Below are positions 47,001 to 55,395 of a DNA stretch of 64,000 bases, in pieces. Location: contig JAHDIF010000006.1 in the NCBI GenBank assembly GCA_020630915.1, forward strand, positions 5,241 to 69,240. The letters run 5' to 3'. The position numbers were made by a program, and so were the translations under genes. This stretch comes from Dokdonia sp. GTDB lineage: Bacteria > Bacteroidota > Bacteroidia > Flavobacteriales > Flavobacteriaceae. A model generated the notes under the pieces. It had not been told where the DNA came from. It worked only from the letters and a program-made list of their open reading frames with translations, and ran no database searches. Each line of letters starts with the position of its first letter. Position 1 is the first letter of the stretch.

Positions 47001-47309
47001 ACTAATATATCGAGTGATCCCTGCCCCTATTAATATTAAAACAAAGGATAGGTGAAATATGAGTGTGGTAATCTTTTCTTTTCGCAACAGCTTAAAGCGA
47101 AAAATATTACCCACAAAATTGATCACAAAAAGAATATGAATTAAAGTAAACCACCAAGAGTTGTATACCCAATATCTAGAGTACGGCGTGGGAGAAGTTT
47201 CTTGACCCTGGTCTAGAAAAGTACCTACTCCCATCGCTACAAAATAAACGATAAAAAGCAGACCCATAAGTCGTGTAGAAAATAAAAAAGCGGCAAGTTT
47301 TTTTTGCAT
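44064..47309 (-). CDS. ccsBA: Fused cytochrome c biogenesis protein CcsBA (ResB-CcsA)
   Basis: 1081 residues from ATG 47309 (MQKKLAAFLFSTRLMGLL); an ATG 16 codons upstream is less likely. System II heme export and attachment to c-type cytochromes. The ResB half has membrane segments near 10-100 and near 470, with a large periplasmic loop between. A palindrome copy (45850) is read as FAFAKANPAQAQ in the linker near 485. The CcsA half has about eight membrane segments, the WWD-type heme motif WGRYWGWDPKETWAL near 1000 and His-containing LGHTVALIWRW, YWLMIHTAV and GLHAYQ. Fusion is usual in Bacteroidetes and epsilon-proteobacteria. Probably supplies heme to cytochromes of respiration. Confidence 0.95.
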   Translation of the reverse strand: MQKKLAAFLFSTRLMGLLFIVYFVAMGVGTFLDQGQETSPTPYSRYWVYNSWWFTLIHILFVINFVGNIFRFKLLRKEKITTLIFHLSFVLILIGAGITRYISYEGVMPIEEGASENTFLSEKTYLEVLIDGDTDEGRLRRTIEKRLDLSPRLNNDFTWNTDFKGNPIKIEFNQFIDGAEDGFVEDEKGVYHLKIVETGNDNQRHEHFLVEGELVNIHNVLYAFNKPTEGAINIGFDGENYTFKTPFAGDATVMATQTKTEVQAGVEQPLKLRALYNLGGKLLVIPDPALKGRTGVVEKEVKEKNQEDALFVDVTVNGETQTVGLLGGRGYSNDKKSIEIGGYKMYLSYGSKALPLPFSIKLNDFIAERYPGTENSYASFESKITVEDPEESFDYDIYMNHVLDHKGFRFFQASFFPDESGTILSVSHDFWGTWVTYIGYFLLYLGMMMILFDRGSRFGDLKRMLDKVKAKKAKLGMVVLLFAFAKANPAQAQEINTAAVEVEDTISLSQEATEEIISLTPKENNHTAPTPEEVDALIVKTAVSKEHAAKFGRMIIQDDGGRMMPINTFSSMLLRKLSRSDTYAGLNADQVMISMIQNPILWYNAEVIYLKKGNDSIRTIIGVPEDVKRFKAMDFITEDLTNKLDPYLPDAYAAATPTIIDKEFRDVSTRLGLLNRTLGGSILKIFPKPGDPNNKWLSYAELAESGYKGMDSLYSKQIIPLYLQSIQEANTTGDYSKADTFLKSIASFQKKFGEEIIPSDAKIDAEIQYNNNDPFKKLYWMYLLAALFMMVFVITGIFNPNKFISLMTKIGAGIVILLFLGHTVALIWRWYISGHAPWSDAYESVLYVGWATMFFGLGFGRKSMLTIASTAFVAGFILWAASMNWMNPEIANLQAVLNSYWLMIHTAVIVASYGPFTLGAILGLVTLLLIIFTNEKNKERMDLNIKELTLINEMALTVGIVLLAIGTFLGGQWANESWGRYWGWDPKETWALISLIVYAFVIHMRLIPGLRGRWLFNLFSIIALGSIMFTYFGVNYYLSGLHAYQSGGDIAGQKIVITGVLIALLGVLSHWKYRKYYKKKA

Positions 47310-47412
47310 AGCAAAGCAAGTTTTTTCTTGTGTGCAAAGATAACCCACAAGAGGCAAATAACCATCTCAAACCCCTGCTTTAAATGGAATTTATCAAGCC
47401 GTGAAAATGACG

Positions 47413-47420
47413 TATTTTTG
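47413..47420 (+). promoter_or_regulatory. -7 box with possible leaderless start
   Basis: TATTTTTG matches TAnnTTTG and lies only six bases before the ATG at 47426. A Bacteroidetes transcript starting about seven bases after this box would begin at or next to the start codon, giving a leaderless mRNA. No clear -33 box is seen. Confidence 0.45.
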
Positions 47421-47425
47421 TACTA

Positions 47426-48190
47426 ATGACATCTATAAATATCATAGGGACGGGTAATGTTGCTTGGCATATGGCACAAGCGGTATATGCTGCAGAGAAT
47501 TACTCGTTGCAAGGAGTCGCTGGACGATCTGAAAAGAGCTTAGAAGATTTTAAATCATTAGCAAGAGAGTCCACAGATATACATAAACTCACTCCCTCAG
47601 ATATAACGATGATTATCGTTTCTGACGATGCGATCAAAAAAGTAGCTGAGAAAATACCATACACCTCCGGTGTATTTATACATACCTCTGGCAGTGTATC
47701 TATAAACGCGTTAGAATCATACGTAAATCACGGAGTATTTTATCCTTTGCAAAGCTTCTCAAAAGTGGTACCTGTTAATTTTAAAGAAGTTCCTATTTGT
47801 ATTGAAGCCTCGAGTAAAAGTAACTTAAGGGTGTTAGAAGAATTAGGTTTCGCTTTAAGCGAAAAAGTAGCTCCCATATCGAGTACTCAACGAAAAAAAC
47901 TTCATCTTGCGGCTGTATTCGTAAATAACTTCTCGAATCATTGCTTTACTATTGCCCAAGAACTCTGTGATCAACAAGAAGTACCTTTTGATTTATTACG
48001 ACCACTACTCAATACTACAGCAAACAAAGCATTATCCCATAAACCTAGTGAGGTGCAAACAGGACCTGCAAAAAGAAACGATCAAGAAACCATCGCATCA
48101 CATATCAATCAACTTTCAAACCCAATGCAACAGGAAGTCTACAAAATACTCTCTGAAGCGATCACACAATACTATGGCAAAAAGTTATAA
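47426..48190 (+). CDS. Rossmann-fold/DUF2520 protein
   Basis: 254 residues. Begins SINIIGTGNVAWHMAQAV, an NADP-type Rossmann loop, then IVSDDAIKKVAEKI, HTSGSVSINALE, GVFYPLQSFSK and a C-terminal helical DUF2520 domain (HLAAVFVNNFSNHCFTIAQEL, LLRPLLNTTANKAL, TGPAKRNDQETIASHI) like 6-phosphogluconate dehydrogenase-type C-domains. Probably an oxidoreductase; substrate unknown. An imperfect relative of the palindrome, TTTCGCTT-T-AAGCGAAA (47848-47864), lies inside it. Overlaps kdsC by 17 bp. Confidence 0.87.
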   Translation: MTSINIIGTGNVAWHMAQAVYAAENYSLQGVAGRSEKSLEDFKSLARESTDIHKLTPSDITMIIVSDDAIKKVAEKIPYTSGVFIHTSGSVSINALESYVNHGVFYPLQSFSKVVPVNFKEVPICIEASSKSNLRVLEELGFALSEKVAPISSTQRKKLHLAAVFVNNFSNHCFTIAQELCDQQEVPFDLLRPLLNTTANKALSHKPSEVQTGPAKRNDQETIASHINQLSNPMQQEVYKILSEAITQYYGKKL

Positions 48191-48701
48191 AGAATACCTA
48201 CACCAGATCACTACATTTATCTTTGACGTAGATGGTGTTTTTACAGATGGATCCTTACACATTACCACACAAGGAGAGATGCATCGAGTGATGAATGTAA
48301 AAGACGGTTATGCGGTTAGAGCAGCCCTTAATGAGGGATATAAAGTTTGTATTATCTCCGGAGGAACTGATGAAGGCGTGAGGAAAAGGCTGCAGACCTT
48401 GGGTGTTAAAGATGTGTATCTAGGAGCACACGAAAAACTCAAATTTCTAGATTCTTATTGTGCAAAAAACAATGTTCCCCTAGAAAATATATTATATATG
48501 GGAGATGATATTCCTGACTATCCTGTATTAAAAAAAGTAGGACTACCTGCGTGCCCACAGGATGCCGTTAAAGAAATAAAAGAAGTATCGCTTTATATAT
48601 CCCATAAAAAAGGAGGTAAAGGTTGTGTGCGCGATGTGATAGAGCAAGTACTTAAAGTACAAGGCAAATGGATGCAAGATCCAGATGCAAGTGCTCATTA
48701 A
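48174..48701 (+). CDS. kdsC: KdsC-type HAD phosphatase
   Basis: 175 residues from ATG 48174 (MAKSYKEYLHQITTFIFDVD). Probably 3-deoxy-D-manno-octulosonate 8-phosphate phosphatase for lipopolysaccharide inner core. Motifs: FDVDGVFTDGSLHI (DxD), MHRVMNVKDGYAVRAAL, CIISGGTDEGVRKR, LGAHEKLKFLDSYC and YMGDDIPDYPVLKKVG. C-terminal HKKGGKGCVRDVIEQVL is typical of the family. Lacks the large cap domain, as expected. Upstream codons in the same frame belong to the overlap with the DUF2520 gene and are not part of it. Confidence 0.92.
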   Translation: MAKSYKEYLHQITTFIFDVDGVFTDGSLHITTQGEMHRVMNVKDGYAVRAALNEGYKVCIISGGTDEGVRKRLQTLGVKDVYLGAHEKLKFLDSYCAKNNVPLENILYMGDDIPDYPVLKKVGLPACPQDAVKEIKEVSLYISHKKGGKGCVRDVIEQVLKVQGKWMQDPDASAH

Positions 48702-48720
48702 AATTCGGTTTATAAAAATT

Positions 48721-49587
48721 ATGAAAAATACATTGTTATTACTATTTACAGTTCTCATATTGAGTTGTAAAGCTGACAAAAACCAGAGTTCTGAATCACA
48801 AAATATACTTTTTATAGGGAATAGTCTAACTTACTTTCACGAGATGCCTAAAATGGTTCAGTCATTATTAGATGAAACGAATCCTAATATTAGAATTACT
48901 CAAAGTGCTTATCCTGGCATGTCCCTAAGCGGACATCTAGATGATATAATTACATCACAAACGGAAAATGGTATTAGCACTAGGAAGAAAACTGACAACG
49001 AAAAAACAGAAACTGAGAAAATAATCAAATCAAAAAAATGGGATAAGATAATATTACAAGAAGGTACCGTAAGACTATTAATTCCAGAGGTTCGAGAATT
49101 CCAGGTAGAAAAAGCCATAAAACGGATAAAGTCATTAGTAAATAATCCTGATTGTGAATTTCTAATTTTTGAAACTTGGGCTTCAAGAAAAGAATATCCA
49201 AAAGCATACTGCTATCCTGGGAGGATAATAGATACATCGTTAATTGCTCACCAAAAATATTGCTCACCACATATTGAGAATAAAGAACAGGAAATAAGTT
49301 TGATAAGTAAATCTTATGATTTAGTTGCCGACAGAAACGGACTTAAAAAAACAATAAACGGTTTAGTCTTTTACGAGGCAAACAAGGGAAATCCAGAACT
49401 TGAATTATTAGAAGACAATATGCACCCATCAAAATTAGGAGCGTTTTTAAACGCTTGCATTTTTTATCAGATTCTAACCGAAAAGGACGTAACTAAAACG
49501 CATTATATTGCGGATATTGATTCTAAAAAAGCTAACGTATTAAAAAATATTGCGCAAAATAATTATAGGTTAAAACGTATCCAATAA
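48721..49587 (+). CDS. SGNH/GDSL-type lipoprotein
   Basis: 288 residues from ATG 48721. Lipoprotein signal (LLLFTVLILSCKADKN, Cys near 16). Visible: ILFIGNSLTYFHEMPKMV, with Ser in the GNS of block I (GDSL variant), QEGTVRLLIPE, and the C-terminal NMHPSKLGAFLNAC, the block V region where Asp is replaced by Asn (NxxHP). No block III Asn was assigned. AT-rich, longer gap to the next gene. It splits kdsC from ubiA-maf and may have been inserted there. Confidence 0.75.
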   Translation: MKNTLLLLFTVLILSCKADKNQSSESQNILFIGNSLTYFHEMPKMVQSLLDETNPNIRITQSAYPGMSLSGHLDDIITSQTENGISTRKKTDNEKTETEKIIKSKKWDKIILQEGTVRLLIPEVREFQVEKAIKRIKSLVNNPDCEFLIFETWASRKEYPKAYCYPGRIIDTSLIAHQKYCSPHIENKEQEISLISKSYDLVADRNGLKKTINGLVFYEANKGNPELELLEDNMHPSKLGAFLNACIFYQILTEKDVTKTHYIADIDSKKANVLKNIAQNNYRLKRIQ

Positions 49588-49732
49588 AACATAGCTAATT
49601 GGTTTTTGTATAATTTATAAAGCACATTAAATTACTGACTTTGCTTATAATTAAAAAAAGGTCTTCATTTTCATCCCTTAGTTTATTTCCTTTATTTTTG
49701 AAGTAATATAATTGTCTCACATTATATAATCT

Positions 49733-50653
49733 GTGAAGTATCTCAAATTAATTCGGATATCCAACCTTATAATGATCATTGTCGCCCAATGTATTATTAG
49801 ATATGGATTTTTCATTCATTTTAAAGCACAAATTACTTTAAGTACTCTAGGCTTTGTATTTTTGGTACTTGCCACTGTCCTTATAGCGGCTGGAGGCTAC
49901 ATTATAAATGATATTTATGATGTGACTTCAGATAAAATAAACAAACCTAATAAACGTATTGTAGATGTATCGATAGATGCAAAAAAAGCAAGATTGCTTT
50001 TCTACTTAGTAACCTTTACAGGTATTGGTCTAGGTTTTATATTGTCTGCTATGATGGCTAAGCCTTTATATGCATTGTATTTCTTTGGTGCAGCTACAGG
50101 GCTTTATGTGTATTCAAGATTTTTAAAAACCGTTCCTTTAGTAGGTAATATTCTCATAAGCGTTATTGTAGCACTTTCGATTCTCATTGTGGGTGTTTTT
50201 GAACTTTTACCAAGTATAAATGTTTACAATAAGGAAAGTCAAATGGTAGTTTTTAATATCCTGAGAGATATCGCCATCTTTGCCTTTATGATCAATTTTT
50301 TACGAGAAATCGTAAAGGATATAGAGGATATTCAAGGAGATCATGTAGCTAGATATAAAACAATCCCAATTATACTGGGAGTTAAAAGAACAGCTCAAAT
50401 AACAACAGTTATGGGATTGATAATGGTAATGATTATTTCCTTATATACCTTTACCTACCTGTATAATGAAAAATGGGCCGTTGCCATTGTATTCTTTGGT
50501 ATTATTGCCCCACTGGGATATGTATGTGCGCAACTTTGGGAGGCTAGTAATAGAAAACAGTTTAAACGTCTATCCCTTATTCTTAAGATCGTAATGTTCA
50601 TAGGGATCTGTGCCATCCCCCTAATCTCCTATTCACTAGATCATGTTATCTAA
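49733..50653 (+). CDS. UbiA-family prenyltransferase
   Basis: 306 residues starting at a GTG (KYLKLIRISNLIMIIVAQ). Eight or nine membrane segments. First Asp-rich motif NDIYDVTSDKINKPNKR (NDxxDxxxDxxN) near 62-76 and second REIVKDIEDIQGDHVARYKTIP near 190-205 bind prenyl diphosphate through Mg2+. Family members move prenyl groups onto quinone, heme or glycerol phosphate acceptors; in Flavobacteriia this position is often labelled geranylgeranylglycerol-phosphate synthase-like. The acceptor cannot be fixed from sequence. Overlaps maf by 11 bp. Confidence 0.87.
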   Translation: MKYLKLIRISNLIMIIVAQCIIRYGFFIHFKAQITLSTLGFVFLVLATVLIAAGGYIINDIYDVTSDKINKPNKRIVDVSIDAKKARLLFYLVTFTGIGLGFILSAMMAKPLYALYFFGAATGLYVYSRFLKTVPLVGNILISVIVALSILIVGVFELLPSINVYNKESQMVVFNILRDIAIFAFMINFLREIVKDIEDIQGDHVARYKTIPIILGVKRTAQITTVMGLIMVMIISLYTFTYLYNEKWAVAIVFFGIIAPLGYVCAQLWEASNRKQFKRLSLILKIVMFIGICAIPLISYSLDHVI

Positions 50654-51224
50654 ATATCTTAAAGGAAAACAAATTATACTTGCCTCTGGCTCTCCAAGAA
50701 GACAAGCTTTTTTTGCAGAGCTAGATCTTGATTATGTCATAAAATTACGACCTATAGATGAGTCGTTCCCCATCGAGCTTCAAGAAGCCGAAATTACAGA
50801 TTACCTAGCGCAACAAAAAGCAGCGGCTTTTACAGATCTAGAGCCTAATGACATTGTCATTACGAGTGATACCATCGTTTGGTTTCAAGACAAAGCGCTC
50901 AACAAACCAGAAAATAGAGCGCAAGCCTTTAAAATGATTTCTAGCTTATCCGGGAATACGCATCAAGTCATTACAAGTGTCTCATTCACCACTCCTAAAA
51001 AACAAGTTACCATAAATGATACCACACAAGTAACATTTAAGAAACTTAGCGCTGAGGAGATCAACTACTACATAGACAATTACCAACCGTATGACAAAGC
51101 AGGTGGTTATGGTATACAAGAATGGTTTGGCTATATCGCAGTAACGCACATAGAAGGTTCCTATTTTAATGTGATGGGGCTTCCTACACATAAAGTTTAT
51201 GAAACGTTAATGCAGCTTGCATAA
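50643..51224 (+). CDS. maf: Maf-family nucleoside triphosphate pyrophosphatase
   Basis: 193 residues. House-cleaning enzyme hydrolysing modified dTTP/UTP or similar to monophosphates. Motifs: IILASGSPRRQAFFAEL at 10-26, TSDTIVWF (catalytic Asp), NKPENRAQAFKMI and the C-terminal YDKAGGYGIQEWFGYIAVTHIEGSYFNVMGLP. The Gln-Glu-Trp in YGIQEW marks the YhdE type (dTTP/UTP). Coupled to the UbiA gene. Confidence 0.93.
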   Translation: MLSKYLKGKQIILASGSPRRQAFFAELDLDYVIKLRPIDESFPIELQEAEITDYLAQQKAAAFTDLEPNDIVITSDTIVWFQDKALNKPENRAQAFKMISSLSGNTHQVITSVSFTTPKKQVTINDTTQVTFKKLSAEEINYYIDNYQPYDKAGGYGIQEWFGYIAVTHIEGSYFNVMGLPTHKVYETLMQLA

Positions 51225-51263
51225 CAATCACATCTGCGTAACTTTACGATAAAATAGTATAGT

Positions 51264-52205
51264 ATGAATATCAATATTCAATCGATCAGTACACTAGCGA
51301 TAGTGGTCGCTTTTACCTTCATAAGTTGCAAGAAAACTGGCAATGTAGATGAGATTGCTTTCGCGAAAGCGTCCTCAACACAACCTATTCCTGAAAACAT
51401 TAGTAAGCGTGATATATCACAAGAATTTAAGGACTATTGGTACGCCGGCACTGCCGAAATATCATCCTACAAACTAGAGCAGGCGCGTTATGGCGAGATG
51501 AGAGATGGGAACGCCGTACTCATCTTCGTAACCGAAGACTTTTTACCAGAAAAACAAGTAAAAGCAGATAGACAAGATGATCAAAACATACCCGTTCTCA
51601 AACTAAACGCTACTAAAAATTTTAATACAGGCATCTACCCTTACTCTGTTATGAGTAGTACATTTTATCCTGTTTTTCAAGAACAACATGCACTCAAAGT
51701 TACGAGCAGTATGCAAGAATGGTGTGGGCACGTCTATGCACAGCTCAACAACAGAGATTCTTTTGAAATTAAGAGTTATTCTTATTTTGAGAGTGAAGGA
51801 GATAAAGAGTTTTCCTTGGATAAGGCTATTTTAGAGAATGAACTGTGGACTCAATTGAGAATTGACCCATCTAAGCTTCCCACAGGATCGCTCAATGTCA
51901 TTCCTGATTTTTCATATACTCGTTTGAAACACGTCCCTGTTAAAGCATACAGTGCCCAAGGGATTTTAAAAGAAGATAGCTATACACTAGAATATCCAAC
52001 ACTTAATAGAAAGGTAGTACTACATTTTACTCCACAATTCCCGCACATTATTACTTCTTGGGAAGAAACCTATAAAGATGGATACGGTCCCAATGCCCAA
52101 GAACTTACTACTACAGCAACATTGATTGAAACTATAAAAAGTCCATATTGGAGTAAAAATAGTAACAAGGATTCGGTACTTAGAGAAGAATTAGGTCTTA
52201 AATAA
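51264..52205 (+). CDS. Conserved lipoprotein of unknown function
   Basis: 313 residues. Lipoprotein signal with Cys near 22 (FTFISCKKTG). The mature part is rich in beta strands (DYWYAGTAEISSYKLEQARYG, DGNAVLIFVTEDFLPEKQVKAD, TGIYPYSVMSSTFYPV, EWCGHVYAQLNNRD). I recall no family. A perfect palindrome copy (51357) is read as IAFAKASS in the linker right after the lipid Cys, a stretch with no structural constraint. Often next to maf in related genomes, as far as I recall. Confidence 0.75.
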   Translation: MNINIQSISTLAIVVAFTFISCKKTGNVDEIAFAKASSTQPIPENISKRDISQEFKDYWYAGTAEISSYKLEQARYGEMRDGNAVLIFVTEDFLPEKQVKADRQDDQNIPVLKLNATKNFNTGIYPYSVMSSTFYPVFQEQHALKVTSSMQEWCGHVYAQLNNRDSFEIKSYSYFESEGDKEFSLDKAILENELWTQLRIDPSKLPTGSLNVIPDFSYTRLKHVPVKAYSAQGILKEDSYTLEYPTLNRKVVLHFTPQFPHIITSWEETYKDGYGPNAQELTTTATLIETIKSPYWSKNSNKDSVLREELGLK

Positions 52206-52214
52206 CTTCCAAAT

Positions 52215-52775
52215 ATGTTAGAAAAGTATATGCCAGAGATTATACAAAGCGCCGTAGCGGCTGGTATTCTTGTTGTTTTAAGAATCGTGGTAAATTTTCT
52301 TATCACTCGATTCTCACAGCGAAAAAACAAGGTAGCAAAGAGGGCAAATCTCATTATGAAGTATCTGGATTTTACCTTAATAACCTCAGCCATATTTATC
52401 GGTATTCTTATCTGGAGTATAGATATGAAAGATATTGGATGGATAGCTTCCTCCATTTTTGCAGTTATAGGCATCGGGTTTTTTGCACAATGGTCTGTAC
52501 TGAGCAATCTTACTTCTGGTGTGATTATATTTTTTACTTTACCCTATAAAATTGGAGATCGTATAAAAATACACGACAAAGATTTCCCCATTATCGCAAA
52601 GATTGATGACATCAAAGCGTTTCATATGAACCTTATTACAGACGATGGAGGTTTACATACCTATCCTAACAGTTTGATACTCCAAAAAGGAGTCACCCTC
52701 GTACAAGAAGGAGTACATACCCAAATTGTAGAAGCAAATGCAGAGATACCGTCAGACAAGCCTTTTTCTGACTAG
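52215..52775 (+). CDS. Small MscS-type mechanosensitive channel
   Basis: 186 residues, shorter than MscS (286). Two or three membrane segments (IIQSAVAAGILVVLRIVVNFL, LDFTLITSAIFIGILIW, IGWIASSIFAVIGIGFFAQWS) and then the pore-lining and beta domain (LSNLTSGVIIFFTLPYKIGDRIKI, KIDDIKAFHMNLITDDGGLHTYPNSLILQKGVTL), which lacks the usual C-terminal alpha/beta domain. Probably releases solutes during osmotic downshock. Ten bp after the lipoprotein gene. Confidence 0.87.
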   Translation: MLEKYMPEIIQSAVAAGILVVLRIVVNFLITRFSQRKNKVAKRANLIMKYLDFTLITSAIFIGILIWSIDMKDIGWIASSIFAVIGIGFFAQWSVLSNLTSGVIIFFTLPYKIGDRIKIHDKDFPIIAKIDDIKAFHMNLITDDGGLHTYPNSLILQKGVTLVQEGVHTQIVEANAEIPSDKPFSD

Positions 52776-52861
52776 TCGATAAACGTTAAAGAAATCGTAA
52801 AGCACTTACCTCAGCATTGATTTTGGCTATATTTGGGAGAATACTATTATCTCAAACCTTT

Positions 52862-55393
52862 ATGCATAAATCAGCTTTACTCACTGTACTTTGTTTATTA
52901 TTATCGCTTTCAAATGCTTTTGCGCAAGGCATCACCATTCAACCAGAAAAACCCACATCTTCAGAAATCTTTGAAGATATCAAGAAGCTCAATTTTTTAG
53001 GATCTGTTTTATATGTAGCAGCACACCCAGATGATGAGAATACCACTGCCATCTCGTACTTTGCAAACACGGTAAAGGCCCGTACGGCCTACCTATCGCT
53101 CACACGAGGTGACGGAGGACAAAACATTATAGGACCCGAATTACGAGAATTATTAGGTGTTATACGCACCCAAGAATTGCTGGCAGCAAGGGCAACAGAT
53201 GGTGGTGAGCAACTGTTTACAAGAGCAAATGATTTTGGCTACTCAAAACATCCAGATGAGACGCTGGATATCTGGAATAAAGACGAAGTACTTAGTGATG
53301 TTGTTTGGGCGATTCGTACGTTTAAGCCAGACGTAATCATCAATAGGTTTAACCACCGTACACCTGGAAGTACGCACGGTCACCATACCTCAAGTGCGAT
53401 GTTAAGCGTAGAAGCTTTTGACCTTGCAGGTGACGCATCCAAGTATTCAGACCAATTAAAATACACGAGCACTTGGCAACCTAAACGACAGTTTTTTAAT
53501 ACCTCGTGGTGGTTTTATGGGAGTAGAGACGCTTTCGCGAAAGCAGATAAATCCAATCTCGTTAAAGTAGATGTAGGCACCTTCTACCCAGGCCACGGAC
53601 TCTCAAATACAGAAATTTCGTCACTAAGTAGAAGTCAGCATAAATCGCAAGGATTCGGCAATACAGGATCTCGTGGTCAAAACGATACCTATTTTGAGTT
53701 ACTACGCGGTGAAATGCCGAGTAATAATGACATCTTTCAGGGTATTGATACCAGCTGGAACAGAGTACAAGGAGGCAAATCCATTGGAAAAATATTACAA
53801 AAAGTACAAGAAGAGTTTGACTTTACAAATCCAGCAACCTCCGTAAAAGAGCTAGCACAGGCCTACGCACTTATAGAAAAACTACCGGCTTCTCACTGGA
53901 AAACCATCAAATCTAAAGAGATCAAAAATATTATAGCTGCGTGTGCAGGACTCTATATGGAAGGAGTAACAAATACCAATATGGCCGCTACTGGTGAAGC
54001 TATTACAGTAAAAACAGAAGTCATTAATAGAAGTAATGCCCAGATCACGCTAAACGCTATTACTGGCGTTACAGGGACAAGAGAAACTATACAGAAACCC
54101 CTTGATAACAATCAAAAATACACTACCGAAAGTACATTTACCGTAAATGCTGCTACTGCAAAGACCAATGCTTACTGGCTTAATGAATTAGGATCTTTAG
54201 GGATGTACAACGTACAAGACAGAACCCTTATCGGGAAACCAGAAACGCCTAAAACCAATGCACTACGCTACGAGTATACGATAGAAGGAGTACCTATTAC
54301 GTATGAAAAACCTGTAATACACAAATTTAATGATCGCGTAAAAGGCGAAGTATATCAATATTTTGAAGTAGTACCTGAAGCCTCTGTAAGCTTAGAAGAA
54401 AAGGTACAGATTTTTGCTTCTAATGATTTTAAGAAAGTCAATGTAAAGGTTACTGCTCATAAAAATAATCTCGACGGAATGCTTTCACTCGATTTAGACA
54501 ATAGTTGGAAAGTGACCCCATCTAGTATTCCTGTCTCGCTTGACACAAAAAACCAGACAGCAACTTATACGTTTACGGTTACGCCGCCTTCATCACAAAG
54601 TGAGACCAATATCACTCCGGTCCTAAAAGTAGGTTCTCAAACATTTACAAAGGAACTAGTAACCATAGATTACAGTCATATCCCGTTGCAGAGTTTGTTT
54701 CTTCCAGCTTTCGCGAAAGCAGTAAAAATAGACATCCAGCGTAAAGGAGATTATATAGGCTATATACAAGGCGCAGGAGATGCCGTAGCCGAAAATCTTG
54801 AACAAATAGGCTATCAAGTAGCGGTTATAAAGCCTAGTGAAGTAACGCCAGAACGCCTATCTCAGTTTGACGCTGTCGTTGTAGGAATACGTGCTTACAA
54901 TGTAGTAGACGAGATGCAACAAGTACAACCAATGCTTCTAGATTACGTAAAAAACGGCGGTACGATGATCGCACAATACAATACTAGCGGTCGTTGGGGT
55001 AATACTAAAATAGGAGCTCCCTATACCCTTAAACTATCACGCGACCGTGTAACTGACGAAAATAGTGATGTGCGTATCCTCGCAAAAGACCACCCGCTTA
55101 TGAACTTCCCAAATAAATTGGATCAAAACGATTTTAAAGGATGGACACAAGAACGCGGACTTTATTTCCCAAATGAATGGGCAGATGAGTATACCCCTAT
55201 CCTCTCTATGAACGACAAAGGAGAGACAGCAAAAGAAGGAAGCCTTCTAGTAGCTCCGTACGGTGATGGACATTATATTTATACAGGTTTAAGTTTTTTT
55301 AGAGAATTACCTGCTGGGGTTCCTGGAGCGTATAGATTATTTGCAAATATGCTTTCTATAGGGAAGAAAGAATCACAACCTATAAAACAATAG
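52862..55393 (+). CDS. Exported PIG-L-family deacetylase with long C-terminal extension
   Basis: 843 residues from ATG 52862, which begins a good signal peptide (SALLTVLCLLLSLSNAFAQ). PIG-L metal-dependent N-acetylglucosamine deacetylase domain at about 40-260: AAHPDDENTTAISYF (HPDDE zinc motif) and, further on, NRFNHRTPGSTHGHHTSSAM (HxxH). Then about 300 residues of beta-rich linker and a C-terminal domain that may be an ThuA-like glutamine-amidotransferase fold (QFDAVVVGIRAYNV, YVKNGGTMIAQYNTSG, NGHP-like AKDHPLMNF). Two palindrome copies (53531, 54707) are read as AFAKAD and AFAKAV. Substrate is probably a surface glycan. Confidence 0.88.
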   Translation: MHKSALLTVLCLLLSLSNAFAQGITIQPEKPTSSEIFEDIKKLNFLGSVLYVAAHPDDENTTAISYFANTVKARTAYLSLTRGDGGQNIIGPELRELLGVIRTQELLAARATDGGEQLFTRANDFGYSKHPDETLDIWNKDEVLSDVVWAIRTFKPDVIINRFNHRTPGSTHGHHTSSAMLSVEAFDLAGDASKYSDQLKYTSTWQPKRQFFNTSWWFYGSRDAFAKADKSNLVKVDVGTFYPGHGLSNTEISSLSRSQHKSQGFGNTGSRGQNDTYFELLRGEMPSNNDIFQGIDTSWNRVQGGKSIGKILQKVQEEFDFTNPATSVKELAQAYALIEKLPASHWKTIKSKEIKNIIAACAGLYMEGVTNTNMAATGEAITVKTEVINRSNAQITLNAITGVTGTRETIQKPLDNNQKYTTESTFTVNAATAKTNAYWLNELGSLGMYNVQDRTLIGKPETPKTNALRYEYTIEGVPITYEKPVIHKFNDRVKGEVYQYFEVVPEASVSLEEKVQIFASNDFKKVNVKVTAHKNNLDGMLSLDLDNSWKVTPSSIPVSLDTKNQTATYTFTVTPPSSQSETNITPVLKVGSQTFTKELVTIDYSHIPLQSLFLPAFAKAVKIDIQRKGDYIGYIQGAGDAVAENLEQIGYQVAVIKPSEVTPERLSQFDAVVVGIRAYNVVDEMQQVQPMLLDYVKNGGTMIAQYNTSGRWGNTKIGAPYTLKLSRDRVTDENSDVRILAKDHPLMNFPNKLDQNDFKGWTQERGLYFPNEWADEYTPILSMNDKGETAKEGSLLVAPYGDGHYIYTGLSFFRELPAGVPGAYRLFANMLSIGKKESQPIKQ

Positions 55394-55395
55394 AG

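Noticed and set aside
46074-47001. Plus-strand ORFs opposite ccsBA
   Set aside because: Antisense shadows; the minus-strand frame has the ResB/CcsA signature.
47952-48173. Longer N-terminus for KdsC
   Set aside because: The extra 74 residues overlap the DUF2520 gene in another frame and do not look like a KdsC N-terminus.
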